DNA of 64,000 nucleotides from Hormiphora californensis (GCA_020137815.1 CM035357.1:903974-967973); one strand, 5' to 3'. Shown: positions 26,742-38,745, counted from the stretch's first letter. The notes: a model not told the origin generated them from the sequence alone. Program-made: numbers and translations.

Positions 26742-27686
26742 ATGAAGCCGGCATTATTACATTTTCTGGTATTTTGGGCGCTCTTCAATGATGTTCTAAC
26801 TGGTTCTACCTGCTACGATCAAAAATGCTATAATTTCGATGGCACATACATAGACTGTGACAACGAAGATAATTATTGTCAACAAACCTTCAGCACTCCT
26901 GATAATGTCAAATGTACCCCCACTACATCTTCTTTCTTAAGAAATAAAGTTTACTGCTATTCAACGTTTGGAGAGAGCGACACTTGTGATGTGGATGATG
27001 TTACCGGTAAGGCAAGTTGTCCGTATCACTCAACTAGCCGACCCCGTACCGAATACCAAAGTGATGGCAATGGTAACAGTAATGTTCCTCCAACAGCAAC
27101 AGAATCCACCCCGGAGGATAATGTGTACATTTACATAACTTTAGGGACGATAATTAGTATTTTTTGTACTGCATCCTTTTTAGCGTGTAAATACAGGTGT
27201 TGCTGCCATTGCGCCCAGCGCTATAATAGAAATCAATATGTTGAAACGCCTAATGATATCGAGATGAACGATAGGACACATTCTCAGCAGAATCCCCCAC
27301 TATCCGGACCTTCCCATCCTTCAGGCCCTACACCCGGGGTACCTTTCTACCCAACAGCCCCTACACCCGGTGTACCTTTCTACCCAACAGCCCCTACACC
27401 CGGTGTACCTTTCTACCCAACAGCCCCCTTCCAGGGAAAACCGTCATACCCCTCTTCGACTACCCAGGACGTATCTTTCCACCCATCTGCACCTGTCCAG
27501 GACGTATCTTTCTATCCCTCTGCACCTGTCCAGGACGGTATATCTTCATACCCTCCACCCGGATCCCAAGATCAGGCAGCAGTCCCTCTTGTTCCGGCAG
27601 TAGTTCCTCTCGTTCAACAGGGGAGTGGTAACGAACCACCACCACCCTCGTATAATGATGTTATAGGGCATCCTGGAAACTACTAA
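26742..27686 (+). CDS. Type I membrane protein with Cys-rich ectodomain and PPxY tail
   Basis: A single-exon frame of 314 aa. It starts with a signal peptide (MKPALLHFLVFWALFNDVLTG), followed by a Cys-rich ectodomain of about 100 residues (CYDQKCYNFDG, NYCQQTF, VYCYSTF, CDVDDVTG), a Ser/Thr/Asn-rich stalk, a membrane span at about residues 129-149 (YIYITLGTIISIFCTASFLA), a juxtamembrane CRCCCHC cluster likely to be palmitoylated, and a Pro-rich cytoplasmic tail. The tail has three near-identical 11-residue units (PTPGVPFYPTA) then looser ones (QDVSFYPSAPV), and ends with PPPPSYNDV, a PPxY-type WW-domain ligand. The layout resembles Shisa/CYYR/VOPP-type adaptors, which often bind NEDD4-family ligases. 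A TTATATAG box lies just upstream of the ATG. The exact family is not identified. Confidence 0.8.
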   Translation: MKPALLHFLVFWALFNDVLTGSTCYDQKCYNFDGTYIDCDNEDNYCQQTFSTPDNVKCTPTTSSFLRNKVYCYSTFGESDTCDVDDVTGKASCPYHSTSRPRTEYQSDGNGNSNVPPTATESTPEDNVYIYITLGTIISIFCTASFLACKYRCCCHCAQRYNRNQYVETPNDIEMNDRTHSQQNPPLSGPSHPSGPTPGVPFYPTAPTPGVPFYPTAPTPGVPFYPTAPFQGKPSYPSSTTQDVSFHPSAPVQDVSFYPSAPVQDGISSYPPPGSQDQAAVPLVPAVVPLVQQGSGNEPPPPSYNDVIGHPGNY

Positions 27687-27689
27687 AAC

Positions 27690-29799
27690 ATCGTATGATG
27701 TTATGTGATGTGATCTTTCAGTTATGGAAGTAATGAAGTGTTTTACTGTGATTTGAACAGTGAGTTCAAGTTCGCAACTAGATGATAAACAACTTAGTAC
27801 CTAGTAAAACTGATTTAAAATAGATGATAAACAACTTGGTGACGCAGTCACCCTTACAACTCGCAAAACGAAGCCCGCGCCACCAAATAAACAACTTAGT
27901 ACTTAGTAAAACTGAGGTATGTTTTAAAAAAAGATAAGCGTCTTATAATTTATACAGACATTTTTTTCCAGAGTGGATTTTAGAAGTTTGAAACATTTTT
28001 AACCGGTCACTATACAAACAATCTCACAATATTAGTATCTTATTTATTCGTTTAAATGTATTTACTCTTTTACGTTCTATGTATAAACTGTCTTCTTCCC
28101 TCATGCCAGTGTTTTTCTCGGCCGTGCCGCTCTTTTTACCTCCCTATAACAAATGATATTGCAATATAACGCCCACTGCGCTTTTTTAGACAAATATCAC
28201 CCGCACGGTAGCGGGCTGATATGACTGCATCCGAGGTGATAAATCTCATATCACACGCTCCAAAAGTGTAGTTTATTACACACAAGAATTCATTTAAAAA
28301 AGGTGTGAAATCCTTTCTTATGTGTGTATGTGTAACACACTGTTGAATAAGAAAGAAGAAATTTAGGGATAGGGAGTGTGTATAGATTAACACAAGAGAG
28401 AAACAAGAAAGACATTGGCATTCGTTATCTCTCTACTTAATTAGCCCCAATAGTTCGCTTGTGTGTGTGTGTGAGTGTCTAGACATGTCTGCAGTTGCAA
28501 GGGAAACATATTTGAAGGGTTGACATGAGTTGTGTTGCCTCTCTCTCTCTCTGTAATCATTTGTTGTTGAACTGTGAAAGTTTGAGGATGCTGAATAATA
28601 TTTCAAATTGAGTTGAAAAACTTGAAAGGGGATTAGTGTTGTTCTCTCCTTGCTTGCAGTGGGCGTTATATGCTATAACACCTTATGTGTATCAAATATA
28701 TCGCCCTCACTACGTTCGGGGCGATATATTGCATATCGTCCCCTTGCTCCGCAAGGGGCCGATATGCGGGAGGCGATATACAGATACACACCGGTGTTAT
28801 TATAGCACATATATTGGAAGTTTATTCAGTTTCTGCGGCTGTCTATTTAAAAAGCACACAACTTTTCATGCATGTGTGTGTTGAGCGAAATAATCTAGGA
28901 AGATAATTAGCACATATTATTATCATATTATGGGCTGAGGAAATTATTGCATGTCCTGTTAGTGTAAATGTTTTAGTGATGATATTCGGCATGCCGTTTA
29001 TAATATAGCTGAAATACCAAACTCCTCTCCTTATTTACCCACTTCGTTATAAGTTGCTTCCTTTAAGAATTAATTATTTAATTAACTCCCCCACTCTGTA
29101 GCTACAGCAATGCTTTCTACTGTGGAATCGTTGATTGGCCCAATTTTCTGTTGAACGCATTTCACTCTGACAAACCATTGTAAGTAACGCGCGATGCATT
29201 TTCTGTGGTCTCAATCGCGCGCTCTTCCCATACACACTCGCATCGGCATACACACACACACACACTTGTGTGAAGGTGACATGCAAGTTTCCTGACTTCT
29301 TTTTTAAAAAAGCCTGTTCATTCACTTCAGGATCATGTCTAACGGTCTGAGAATGATTTAGACGATGGTGTCTGTTCTAAATGACCTCAAAGTTAGACCA
29401 AGACATAAACTCTGTCATGTCATTTATCAATTATATTTCTCTGGCGATGAATTGCTCACAAAGTCTGATGTGTGTCACTGTGTTAGCTACACAAGCGGTG
29501 ATACTGACTGGACCAACCCTAAACACCCTCTATCATTGTCAGGCCAATGCTCTGACCAGAGTTTTGAAAGAAATGAGAATAAGGGCCAGGCCAATGCTCT
29601 GACAACTCTACCACTCATTCTGATTCTACAAGTATCACGTACCCTCTTTATTCATTCATTTCTCATATTACTAAGTAAGTAAGTCATATTATGTTACCTA
29701 TCAATCTCACCCTTTCTCGCTGTCTCGCTGATCTGTGTCTCCCACATCTCTTCAATTTAGATACCCACGAGCGAGAATCGCATAGCCTCATCTCTCTCG

Positions 29800-29800
<1 letters not shown>
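27690..29800. other. Intergenic; several structured repeats
   Basis: No gene is supported. A 21-bp inverted pair (TTGCAATATAACGCCCACTG near 28160, mirrored near 28659) brackets about 500 bp. Two strong hairpins lie at 28700-28732 (ATATCGCCC with GGGGCGATAT) and 28734-28775 (CATATCGTCCCCTTG with CAAGGGGCCGATATG). CAGGCCAATGCTCTGAC occurs twice (29542 and 29586); it recurs at about 34245 and 34300 in the RS/RRM gene. Confidence 0.55.
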
Positions 29801-29853
<53 letters not shown>

Positions 29854-30187
29854 CTCACTCTCTCTTTTTTTTCTCTGCCTTTCTCTCTCCCTACCAAAGC
29901 TAATGGTCTGTACCCAATCGTTCTCAGCTGCTGCATCACTGTGTGTGTGTGTTTGGCCAAAAAAAGGCTAAACCTGGCATCTTCCCCTCCTTAGCTCTCC
30001 CTCCCTAAGTGTCCTCTCTATCTCTCTAAGTGTCCTCTCTCTTTCTCTCTCTTTTTTTTCAGCTCTCCCTCTTTCTCTCTGAGAGTCTCTCCCTTTCTCT
30101 CTCTTTTTCGGCTCTCCCTCTTTCTCTCTAACCATCGGCACACACTATCCCTCTCACGTCATCCCATTCTCTCTCTCTCTCTCTCTC

Positions 30188-30255
<68 letters not shown>
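29795..30255. repeat. CT-rich tract with (CT)n runs
   Basis: Pyrimidine-rich DNA with pure CT runs at about 29804-29840 and 30171-30253 lies immediately upstream of the RS/RRM gene and may overlap its promoter or 5' UTR. Confidence 0.9.
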
Positions 30256-30335
30256 CAACATATCCTTGTGTGTTAGTTCCTTGTGCATCTCTTTCTCTGC
30301 TTCCTTGTGTTGAGTAGTAACTCTCTTAGTGTGCC

Positions 30336-33300
30336 ATGGATAAAAACTATCCCAACCTCACTGATGCCAGCTCATCTAACCCCCTGGACTCTCAAATTTC
30401 TCGGAAAAAGAAGATTATTCGTCTTACATTTATCTCACAGAAAAGAAACCTCCGTAAGCAGGATGTTGCTCCCCCTGCTCCTCCTCCTGCTGAGAGAGAG
30501 GAAGGTGAGCTGTGTGAGGAAGAGGAGGGAGAGGTTGATGTGGTAAAGTATACACCGCCCCGCCCTACAGAAGATGATGAGTTGTACAGTCATGCGATGG
30601 AAAGTTTGGTGAAGGAGCAGGGAGATGAAATTGGGGATTATTTTGAGGATATGTTTGAAGTGGAACAGAAGGAAAAACTGAAACCTGTGAAATATTCAAC
30701 ACCTTACACTGGAACATTACAATCTACTGCTAGTACAGCTACCAAACCTACTGCTAGTGATTCAGCTGCTAAATGTACAGATGCCACTGACATGGATACA
30801 GATCAATTGGACTCACTACCTCAGATGTTGAGTGATGATGAAGTCCCTACAGAAAGCGAGGTTTCATCCTGGAAACCTGTAAATACAGTTCCTGCCACGG
30901 ACGCGGTTGCTATGGAAGCGGTTACCATGGTAACGGATTGTGATCCAGGTGAGAACAATGTAGTTATTGAGCAGGATGTTGAAGAAGACACAGAAATAGG
31001 AGGAAATGAAGCACAGGATGTTCCAGATGAGGGTACTACCCTGGGTAGTGAGGGACAGGAAGAACAGGACAATGAAGCTGAAGAAGAAGATGCTCTAGCG
31101 GGGGATAGAGAAGATGACCCAGTTGGGGATGGAGAAGATGCTCTAGCGGGGGATGGAGAAGATGTTCCAGCTACAGCAGGGGTTGAAGAGAAGGATCAAG
31201 CAACAGATCACAGCAACACCACGCCAATAAAATGTCAAGATGCCAAAACAGAGGAAGCTAAGGACGGAGAAACGTCCAAAGATTCTCCAAAAAAGAAAAA
31301 GGAGAAACTGAAGAAACCCCAAGAGAAATCTCGTTCAAGATCCTCCGATTGCTCACAGAAAGAACGCTTAAAAAACAAAATTAAGTCCCTAGAAAAAAGC
31401 ATATCCCAGAAAAAGTGCAAAACCGAAGAAAAGAGCATATCCGAAGAAAATAGCAAATCCGAAGAAACGAGGAAATCTAAGGATAGAAGCAAAGCTAGAG
31501 AAAACAGCAAATCGAGGGGTAGAAGCAAATCTAGAGACAAGAGCGAATCTAAAGAAAAGGGGAAATCAAGACACAGAAGCAGATCAAAAAGTAGAGGCAA
31601 ATCTAAAAATAGAACTAGAAGCAGATCTAAAAATAGAAGCAGATCCCGAGGTAGGAGCAGATCACGGCACCCCAGTTGGGGAGAGCGATACAGATATAGA
31701 CGGCGAGAGTGGTCCGCGAACAGAATAAAAAGGTTCAATGAGGCGAGACCGAAGGAAAACACTTTTTGTAGAGGTCGCAGTTTGGAGAGACCGACCTCAA
31801 GAAGGGGCCGGAGCTTGGAGAGATCGATACGATCTCCATCTAGAATGCTGAGTCAAGAAGATGCCCCATTTATCCGTCCCCCTGCTGCCCTAACAACACC
31901 AGTGCCAGATATGATGGATGCTGAGAACTTCGAGAAGGTCCAAACAGCTCTGTTGAACCTTCCAATTAGCCAACACAAATCTTTGCCATCCGTTAAAGGA
32001 TCATTCATCAGGGTGGGCAGGACCAGTGTCGGGATTCCTGGATCAGACTTTGCTGAAAAATTCAAAAATATTGTCAGGGACGAACATTCGGTGAGTCGGT
32101 GGGGACTGAGGAGTTGTTGTATAGAACTTCACACCCACAATAACTTTCAACAGCATTTTATGGTGAAACATCTACATTTTGCTCCACCAAATATAACCAC
32201 ACCCCAACCTTACTCACTGCTCAAACCCTAACCTTCCTTTGAGTACCTAAGTACCCACGTGTCAGTGTTATTTTAGGTTATTATAGGTCACTATAGTGAC
32301 TTACAATTTACATCCCCTCTCTTTTTCAGAGCGGCGTTGTTATGCCGAGCGGTACCATTTGGATAGGTGGCCTCCCCACTGACATCACATCATCTGAGAT
32401 CGAACAGGCATTTGATAAGTTTGGGGCGATTTCAAATGTGAATTTCAGGGGACACTCCCACCCGATATATGCCTTTGTTACCTTTAGAAAACAGTAAGTG
32501 GTTGAAGATAGAAGTACCTTTCTGATCTCCCTAACTCAGTTTCATCAAATAATACCTCCCCCACTCCCCAGTTCTCAAAATACCTTGTTGAGTAAGGGGG
32601 ACACACCCTTCCCCCTTACTCAACAAAAAATACCACTGACAGTGGCACCATGTACTTATTTTAATCCGGAAGAAGAAACAACACATTTCCAACTGCTCTA
32701 ACAACCACCTTTCTCCCACCCAGGTCAGCAGCGGAAGCGGCCATTTCTGTGATGGACCAGGCGAGGCTCAAGGGGTTCACCATCAAGGTCCAGTATGCCC
32801 GATTTGGGGAGCACGGGGAGGATCAGGAGCCAAGTACCCGTCCCCTGTCAGACAATGAACTCCCCGGAACAACTACAACAATTAGGGGGTCATCTGCCGC
32901 ACGATCTGAAACTGCAATAAAGGGCCTCACACGGTCCTCAGCAAGTGGGAAAGGGAAGAAGCACAAGAGGAGTTTACAGCTGTTAAAGATGTTGGAGGAG
33001 GCTGATGGGATCAGTTCGGAGGATGAAGAGGAGGAGAGGATGAAGAGGAAGCTGAGGAAAGAGAGAGCTGCCGCTATGAAGAAGAAGATGAAAATGATAG
33101 AACTCATGCAGAGTATGTTGTCGCTCTCAGAGGATGAACCTGATTCTCCCACTCCTCCTCCTCCTCCTCCACCACCTCCAGTCTCACGCAGAAGGCGGCT
33201 AAACGGCAGCGAGAGGTTGTTGTGGAGGGAGACCAGTCCTCTGGGGGAGGTGAGTCCAGTGGACCCGAGTTGGACCTGGGAGAGATTGGTATTTGTCTGA

Positions 33301-34854
33301 CTAGAAGAGAGCAGAAGATTGTGCTGAAGAAGGCAGAGGATGTGCTAATGAAAAGAGCACTGGATAAGAGTTTACAAGAGAAAGGCACTGAAGGAACAGG
33401 AGAAACAACAAAAGAATGAGGAGAAAAAGAGAAAGAGGAAAAAGAAGAAAAAGGATGTTTCTAGTGGTGAGGAAGACCATGAGGAGGGTGAGAAGGAATT
33501 GAGCAGTGGAGGAGAGGAAAAGAGACGGAGGAGGTCATTAAAAAAGAGTAAAACACCCACAAAAATGGACACCTCTGAACCTCCACAGCCACCACAGAGT
33601 TCTAAGAAAGAGAAACAGCCCGAGCCTGCTGCTCCGGAACAGGACAATATTGATGGTACACCAGTTGAGGATTGTAACCAAGCAACACCCGAACAAAAAC
33701 CACAACCGTCGGCAATTCCAAAATTCACAGAACTTGATCAGGGAGAAGGTGTTAGTAAATGGGAGGAGGTCGATACTGCTGCTACTGCTGATGCTGTTAG
33801 AACGCGGAGAGATTCTTCAAAAAGTTCAAATAGGTGTGTTGATAATTATATATTGGATATGTAAAGCATTGTACAATTTTTAGCTTTTATTTATTTTACT
33901 CTATTTAATATCTTGTGTACCCCCTTCCTTACTAATCTATAGCATTGAACTAGTTAACTAATTAATTAATTAATTAACCCCTTGATCTCTGTTTCAGGTT
34001 GGACAGGTCCCGATTCTCCCTCTCTCCCAGTGCAGCTAAAGGATCTAAACGAGATTCCTCCGGATCCTCTTCCTCTGGTAGCAGATCTCCCAGTAGGAGG
34101 AAATCACCCCCGAATAGGAGGGATAGTCGGTCAAACTCTCGGTCTCGGTCTCGCACACCCCGTCAATACAGGACAGGTGAGCACTGAGCTGTCAGAGCAT
34201 TGGCCTGACAGACACTGAGCAGAATCACATCTGATGGGATTGCTGTCAGGCCAATGCTCTGACCACAGTTCTCGCTATTTGAGAGAAATGAGAATAGGGT
34301 CAGGCCAATGCTCTGACAGTGGGATTGGGTACAAATCTTGAAATTTGTTGTCCTTCGACTGGTTAAAATCACTATCAGATCGGATCGGTTCGGATCAGTC
34401 AGTGTGGACGTTGGTTGTGTCATTGTCTGTCTGGCGCCGCCGACCCCATCTGAGCGCACTGAGAATCAAATTGGGGTATGGGCGCCGCCATACAGGTCAT
34501 TGTCGGATCTAGCAATCAATTTTAAATCTGACAATTTTATACCATTTTCACTGACATGACCCAGTTACAATTTCAGGGCACAACAACTACAAGAACAACA
34601 ACTACCACAAGCCATGGTACAACAACAACCGCTGGAACAACAACTGGAATTACAACAAGAGGGGAGGAAGGGGCCGTGGGAATTTCAGGAACCGTGGTGG
34701 TTACAACAATAAATACAGATATGCTAACAACCCACGTTATCATGGCAATAAGTCACGTGATGACAGGAGACAGTCACGTGATAGGAGTGCTTCAAGGAGT
34801 AGATCACCCGGAGGGAGGAGGGATGAAGGAGGGGAGGGTGTGAGCAAGGACTGA
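30336..34854 (+). CDS. RS-domain and RRM nuclear protein (SR-like RNA-binding factor)
   Basis: Five exons: 30336-32090, 32330-32493, 32724-33833, 33998-34176 and 34577-34854, with all junction phases matching. The N-terminal half is acidic and low-complexity with repeated AGDGED units, then a long RS/K-rich domain (SRSRGRSRSRHPS). An RRM follows, split over exons 2-3: TIWIGGLPTDITSSEIEQAF (RNP2) and PIYAFVTFRK (RNP1). After it come Lys-rich and RS segments and an Asn/Tyr/Arg/Gly tail with GGRGRGNFRNRGG. This suggests a speckle-type mRNA-processing or transcription-coupled splicing factor. Exon 3 is interrupted: the frame breaks near 33160-33185 and is restored near 33365-33390, with clear coding (LTQKAAKRQREVVVEG, LKKAEDVLMKRALDK) in the shifted frame between. 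This is either assembly error or a damaged allele. The precise family is not identified. Confidence 0.75.
32583..32627. repeat. Perfect short hairpin in intron
   Basis: TTGTTGAGTAAGGGGG is mirrored exactly by CCCCCTTACTCAACAA around a 10-nt spacer, in the intron between the two RRM exons. Confidence 0.8.
34190..34322. repeat. Short repeat family with GTCAGGCCAATGCTCTGAC
   Basis: Within the intron after 34176 the 19-mer occurs once inverted (34191) and twice direct (about 34246 and 34300), with GAGAGAAATGAGAATAGGG between the direct copies. A similar pair is at 29540-29605, so this is a small dispersed element. Confidence 0.65.
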
Positions 34855-34859
34855 AGGAG

Positions 34860-35345
34860 GGGAGAGTGTGAGCAAGGAGGGGAGGGTGTGAGCAAGGAAT
34901 GTACCCCAAATGACCAAATGTGCCAGTTTGAGTTATATTAATATGAGTGTGTGGTTGAGCCGTTTCCTATAAAGTGTGGAGACTATGTTTGTCGTATATA
35001 AAGCCCCCTTTTTTATAAGCCAGATTTGTATGAATATTAAGCAGATCCTATTTTCCTGACTGAATCTCATATCCGACCCTAATTACCAGTACGTTTATGT
35101 ATAATAACTGAGCTGCAGCTGTATGGTCGATGTGTTTTGTTTTGTTCAAAGGATGGTCGAACAAGGCAAGGTGTGTTTATAGTTTCGGGATTGTTCAATT
35201 TTGCTGTTTACAGTTTGAGATAATTTATCGATTTGACTATTTATTTACTAAATTAGCCGAGTGTTTACAATTTGTTCGCCGGGGAACGGTATGGATACAC
35301 GGTTGACACTTGCAATGCTCTAGCTTCCTCTCCAATAAAACGGAT
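34860..35345. other. 3' flank of the RS/RRM gene
   Basis: A tandem 23-bp duplication (GGAGGGGAGAGTGTGAGCAA type, 34840-34897) is followed by AT-rich DNA with AATAAAAC near 35334. A GTTCAAAGGATGGTCGAACA motif (about 35145) belongs to a short dispersed family. No further gene is seen. Confidence 0.5.
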
Positions 35346-35348
35346 ACC

Positions 35349-36239
35349 ATGGTACCGTGTGCGGCAAAAAAAAGCCCCCCCCTAGACCACCATAGTTGCC
35401 GATGTGGTGGAGAGCTGTAACTTGGCAGGGTTGCTCCACTATGTCTATCTTGATCCTGACAGAAAAATCAGAGCTCTAGCTCAAAATTCATTTTTTTGAT
35501 AGGAATGAACATTGTCATTCATTCCAAGAAAAAAATATTTTCGGTCCAGAATTCAAGCAATTATCTTTGGCCATCGATTAGCTTTCCAATGTGACCAAGA
35601 TCATCTAAATTGGGCAACCACAAGAGACACAGTGTCATGTTTCTTAAAGTTAGTCAGGTCATGAGATCTTCACCGAATCGTTGATTATCCGGGATTGCTA
35701 ATCGAGCCAATGGGCAGAGGAATCTCGTATCACGGCCGCTAATGAGGTATGTGTACCAATACAGGGTAATGTGATTCGAGGAAAGAGGACATTTATCAAA
35801 GAGCTACAGATCTCATGACCAATCAGCATCGTCATCCCTCATTAGTAGCCGTGATACGTGATTCTCTACCACTTAGACCGATTCGTAATACTGAACAGTG
35901 AACACTCAACGATTCGGTGAAGATCACATGACCTGATTAAATTTAAGAAAGATGACACTGTGTCTCTTGTGGTTGCCCAATTTAGATGATCTTGGTCACA
36001 TTGGAAAGCTAATCGATGGCCAAAGATAATTGCTTGAATTCTGGACCGAAAATATTTTTTTCTTGGAATGAATGACAATGTTCATTCCTATCAAAAAAAT
36101 GAATTTTGAGCTAGAGCTCTGATTTTTCTGTCAGGATCAAGATAGACATAGTGGAGCAACCCTGCCAAGTTACAGCTCTCCACCACATCGGCAACTATGG
36201 TGGTCTAGGGGGGGGCTTTTTTTTGCCGCACACGGTACC
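35349..36239. mobile_element. About 890-bp fold-back element
   Basis: Arms of about 330 bp (35349-35680 and 35905-36239) are near-perfect reverse complements, beginning GGTACCGTGTGCGGCAAAAA. The roughly 220-bp centre is mostly unique but contains a weaker second inverted pair around TATCACGGCCGCTAATGAGG. No clear target duplication. The open frame crossing the right border (36151-36669) is not credited as a gene. Confidence 0.8.
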
Positions 36240-36257
36240 ATACTATGGAATTGGAAT

Positions 36258-36312
36258 CAGGGTGACAGGCACACCCTATGCTATGGACCATAGGGTGTGT
36301 CTGTCACCCTGT
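36258..36312. repeat. Short hairpin
   Basis: GGTGACAGGCACACCCTATG is mirrored, with one mismatch region, by CATAGGGTGTGTCTGTCACC around an 8-nt loop. Confidence 0.7.
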
Positions 36313-36727
36313 GTTGTGCAGCCTGATTCTAATTCGCCACCTGTACTAACCCAACAAGCACAACCACCCGTGACTTGTTTCCACCAGCCGGAACACATTG
36401 AGATGGGGCTTCCTGCCAGCTCTATCTCGCACATCTGGTATCACCTCCATTCACTATTCACACAGTCACCCCTTGTCATTAGACACAGTGCAGAAACTGT
36501 CATTCTCACAGCTCTTGCCAGCGCCACATCCGGCACACAACCTCACCTGACCCTTTTCAGCGCCCGGGTTGGTGCTGTTTTACTCAATGCGCGCGTCATT
36601 CCTTCATCCATGGAGTGCTATGTGGCTTGTTTGCCCCTCACATCACACACCCCGCGCGTTACGTTATAGTAGCAGTGGCAGGGTCTAAGTGAGACGTATT
36701 CGAGTGTGAACGGAGATTTGGGACATT

Positions 36728-37225
36728 GGGGGGGGGGGGGGGGGGGGGTGCAGCCCCAAAAAAATTCAAACTTTTTCCGAAACCCAGGGTATGGTTGGTT
36801 TTTTTTGGTCGTTTTTGGTTGAAATTTCTTTGATTTTTTTGGTCGTTTTTGATTTTTTTTGATCGTTTTTGATTTTTTTTGATCGTTTTTGTTTTTTTTG
36901 ATCGTTTTTGTTTTTTTTATAATTTTTTTGATCGTTTTTGAATTTTTTTGATCGTTTTTGATTTTTTTTGATTGTTTAATGTTGAACAAAAAGTTCAAAA
37001 ACGATCAAATAAAATCAAAAACGATCAAAAAAATTCAAAAAAAATCAAAAACGATCAAAAAAAATCAAAAAAGATAAAAAAAAATTAAAAAAAATCAAAA
37101 AAAAATAAAAAAAGATCAAAAAAAATTAAAAAAAATCAAAAACGACCAAAAAAAATCAACACTTTTGAAAATCCAGGGTATGGTTGGTTTTTTTGGGCTG
37201 CACCCCCCCCCCCCCCCCCCGACAT
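36728..37225. repeat. Low-complexity fold-back with poly-G/poly-C ends
   Basis: A run of G (36730-36748) with GTGCAGCCCCAAAAAAATTC is mirrored by TTTTTTGGGCTGCACCCCCC at 37188-37222. The interior is T-rich with repeated GATCGTTTTTGATTTTTTTT on the left and the complementary A-rich form on the right. CCAGGGTATGGTTGGTTTTT occurs in direct orientation on both sides (about 36784 and 37172), breaking the symmetry. Confidence 0.75.
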
Positions 37226-37349
37226 TTTGGGTGTCTCAAAAATCCGACATGAAGAGGAGACGACCCTGCCACTGCTTTTTGTTCAGAACAATAATTCCCA
37301 ATTACACGTTTGTTTTTCATCATAAATAAAAAGAGATGATAAAAATCCT

Positions 37350-38565
37350 CTAACGGTAACGCTTGAGAGACAGGGTATTTCGCCTCTTCCAGTTGGCTCG
37401 TCTGCTGCTTCCAATGACCTTGCTGAACTTGTGTCCCTTGCCCATTCCTCGGTTCTTCTTTCCAGCGCTGGTGACGGCCCTGAGTTCCCTGTGTTTGTGA
37501 ACTGCTCCAACTATCCAGTTAATTCGGGGGTCACGTCGGATACACTTGTGAGCGGGATCAACGCAGATCACTTCGTAGTACTTGTACACGGCATCGGCAC
37601 CAACCCAGTAGCTGGAGGAGGGGTATTGGGTTAGGATTGGATTGAAGAAGATTGGGATCTACGATCTACTTGTTTGAGTGGAAATAAGTGGATGAAAGGG
37701 GACAATCAGATGCTTTTAAGAGATGGGTGATCTATGACTGGTAAATTGTACCCCTAGGTTTTAGGACACGAAAACTAAGTTTCGTCATCCAGGTAAGATA
37801 GAGGCAACTCATTTAGCTGTGCAAACTTGTCTCAATGAGACATTAGGGGTCTCGCGTACAATGGACACAGCATTAAATAATTGATCGATAGATTGATATG
37901 ATAGTTGTGGATACGGCATGGGATAGAAACGATTACCGGCTCGGAATGAGCTTGGTTCACTTGCAGAGCAAGAGAGATGGTGGTATTATGCAGCTGAGAT
38001 GAATGAATTACTACATATTACACACCTGTTAAGAACTCGGAGGCCACCGCAGGCTCGTCCAACCCTCTCCTCAGCAACAGACTGGATACTCCTCTGGAAC
38101 TTGAGGGACTTGACTCCGGCACTCTTGGGCTTGCCGTAGCAGATACCCTTGGCGACGGGCCTCTTCCTTCCTCCCCTCTTCACTCGGGTTCGGTAGATCA
38201 CCATACCTTGCTTCTTCTTGTATCCCAGTCGCCTGGCCTTGTCTGGTCGGGTAGACCTGAGGGGAATAGGGTCTTAGATAGGTATTAGGAGTGTAAGGAA
38301 AAGACGTGTATACATTGTAAAGAATCTGTGTTCTACATGTGTGATGTACACATTGTGTATACTAATTATTAATTATGTATACTAATATTGTATTATGTAT
38401 ACTAATATGAATATTACATTATATCTAATTACTACAAATGTACCTGGAGGCACGGTGGACGGCGGTGAGCTGCCTGAACTGCCAGCACCGGATCCTCAGA
38501 AGGAACCTCAGCAGATCACTCTGCTTCTTCTTGTAAAGCTCCTCCATGTACTTGTACGCACCCAT
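37350..38565 (-). CDS. RPL15: Large ribosomal subunit protein eL15
   Basis: Three exons on the minus strand, 38565-38444, 38256-38026 and 37611-37350, sum to 615 nt, giving 204 aa, the usual eL15 length. Diagnostic segments are [20 protein letters not shown] at the start, [44 protein letters not shown] across the second junction, [18 protein letters not shown] and NTLSLKRYR at the end. The protein is a core 60S component near the peptide exit region. Both introns begin GTRTGT/GTACAT and end in CAG. The gene is upstream of, and on the same strand as, the NDPK gene's 3' side. Confidence 0.97.
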
Positions 38566-38569
38566 GGTG

Positions 38570-38745
38570 AGGCCTATATATCAAACAGTGGTCGGGTTAG
38601 ACATTGTTAAGTTAGAGAGAGAGAGGGAGATGTTGTGAGGTGAGGCCTATATCAAACAGTGGTCGGGTTAGACATTGTTAAGAGAGAGGGAGATGTTATG
38701 AGGTGAGGCCTATATAAAGCAGTGGTTGGGTTAGATTTAGAGGGA
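38570..38745 (+). repeat. Short tandem duplication upstream of RPL15
   Basis: GTGAGGCCTATATCAAACAG followed by TGGTCGGGTTAGACATTGTT occurs about three times (38567-38612, 38638-38682 and 38702-38730). It lies in the promoter region of RPL15, so it could carry regulatory sites, though none is recognised. Confidence 0.6.

Noticed and set aside
30821-31762. Minus-strand frames opposite the RS/RRM gene
   Set aside because: They are shadows of the biased codon composition of the acidic and RS-rich domains.
36151-36669. 172-codon plus-strand frame
   Set aside because: It starts within the right arm of a fold-back element, uses a non-ATG start, and has no conserved motif.
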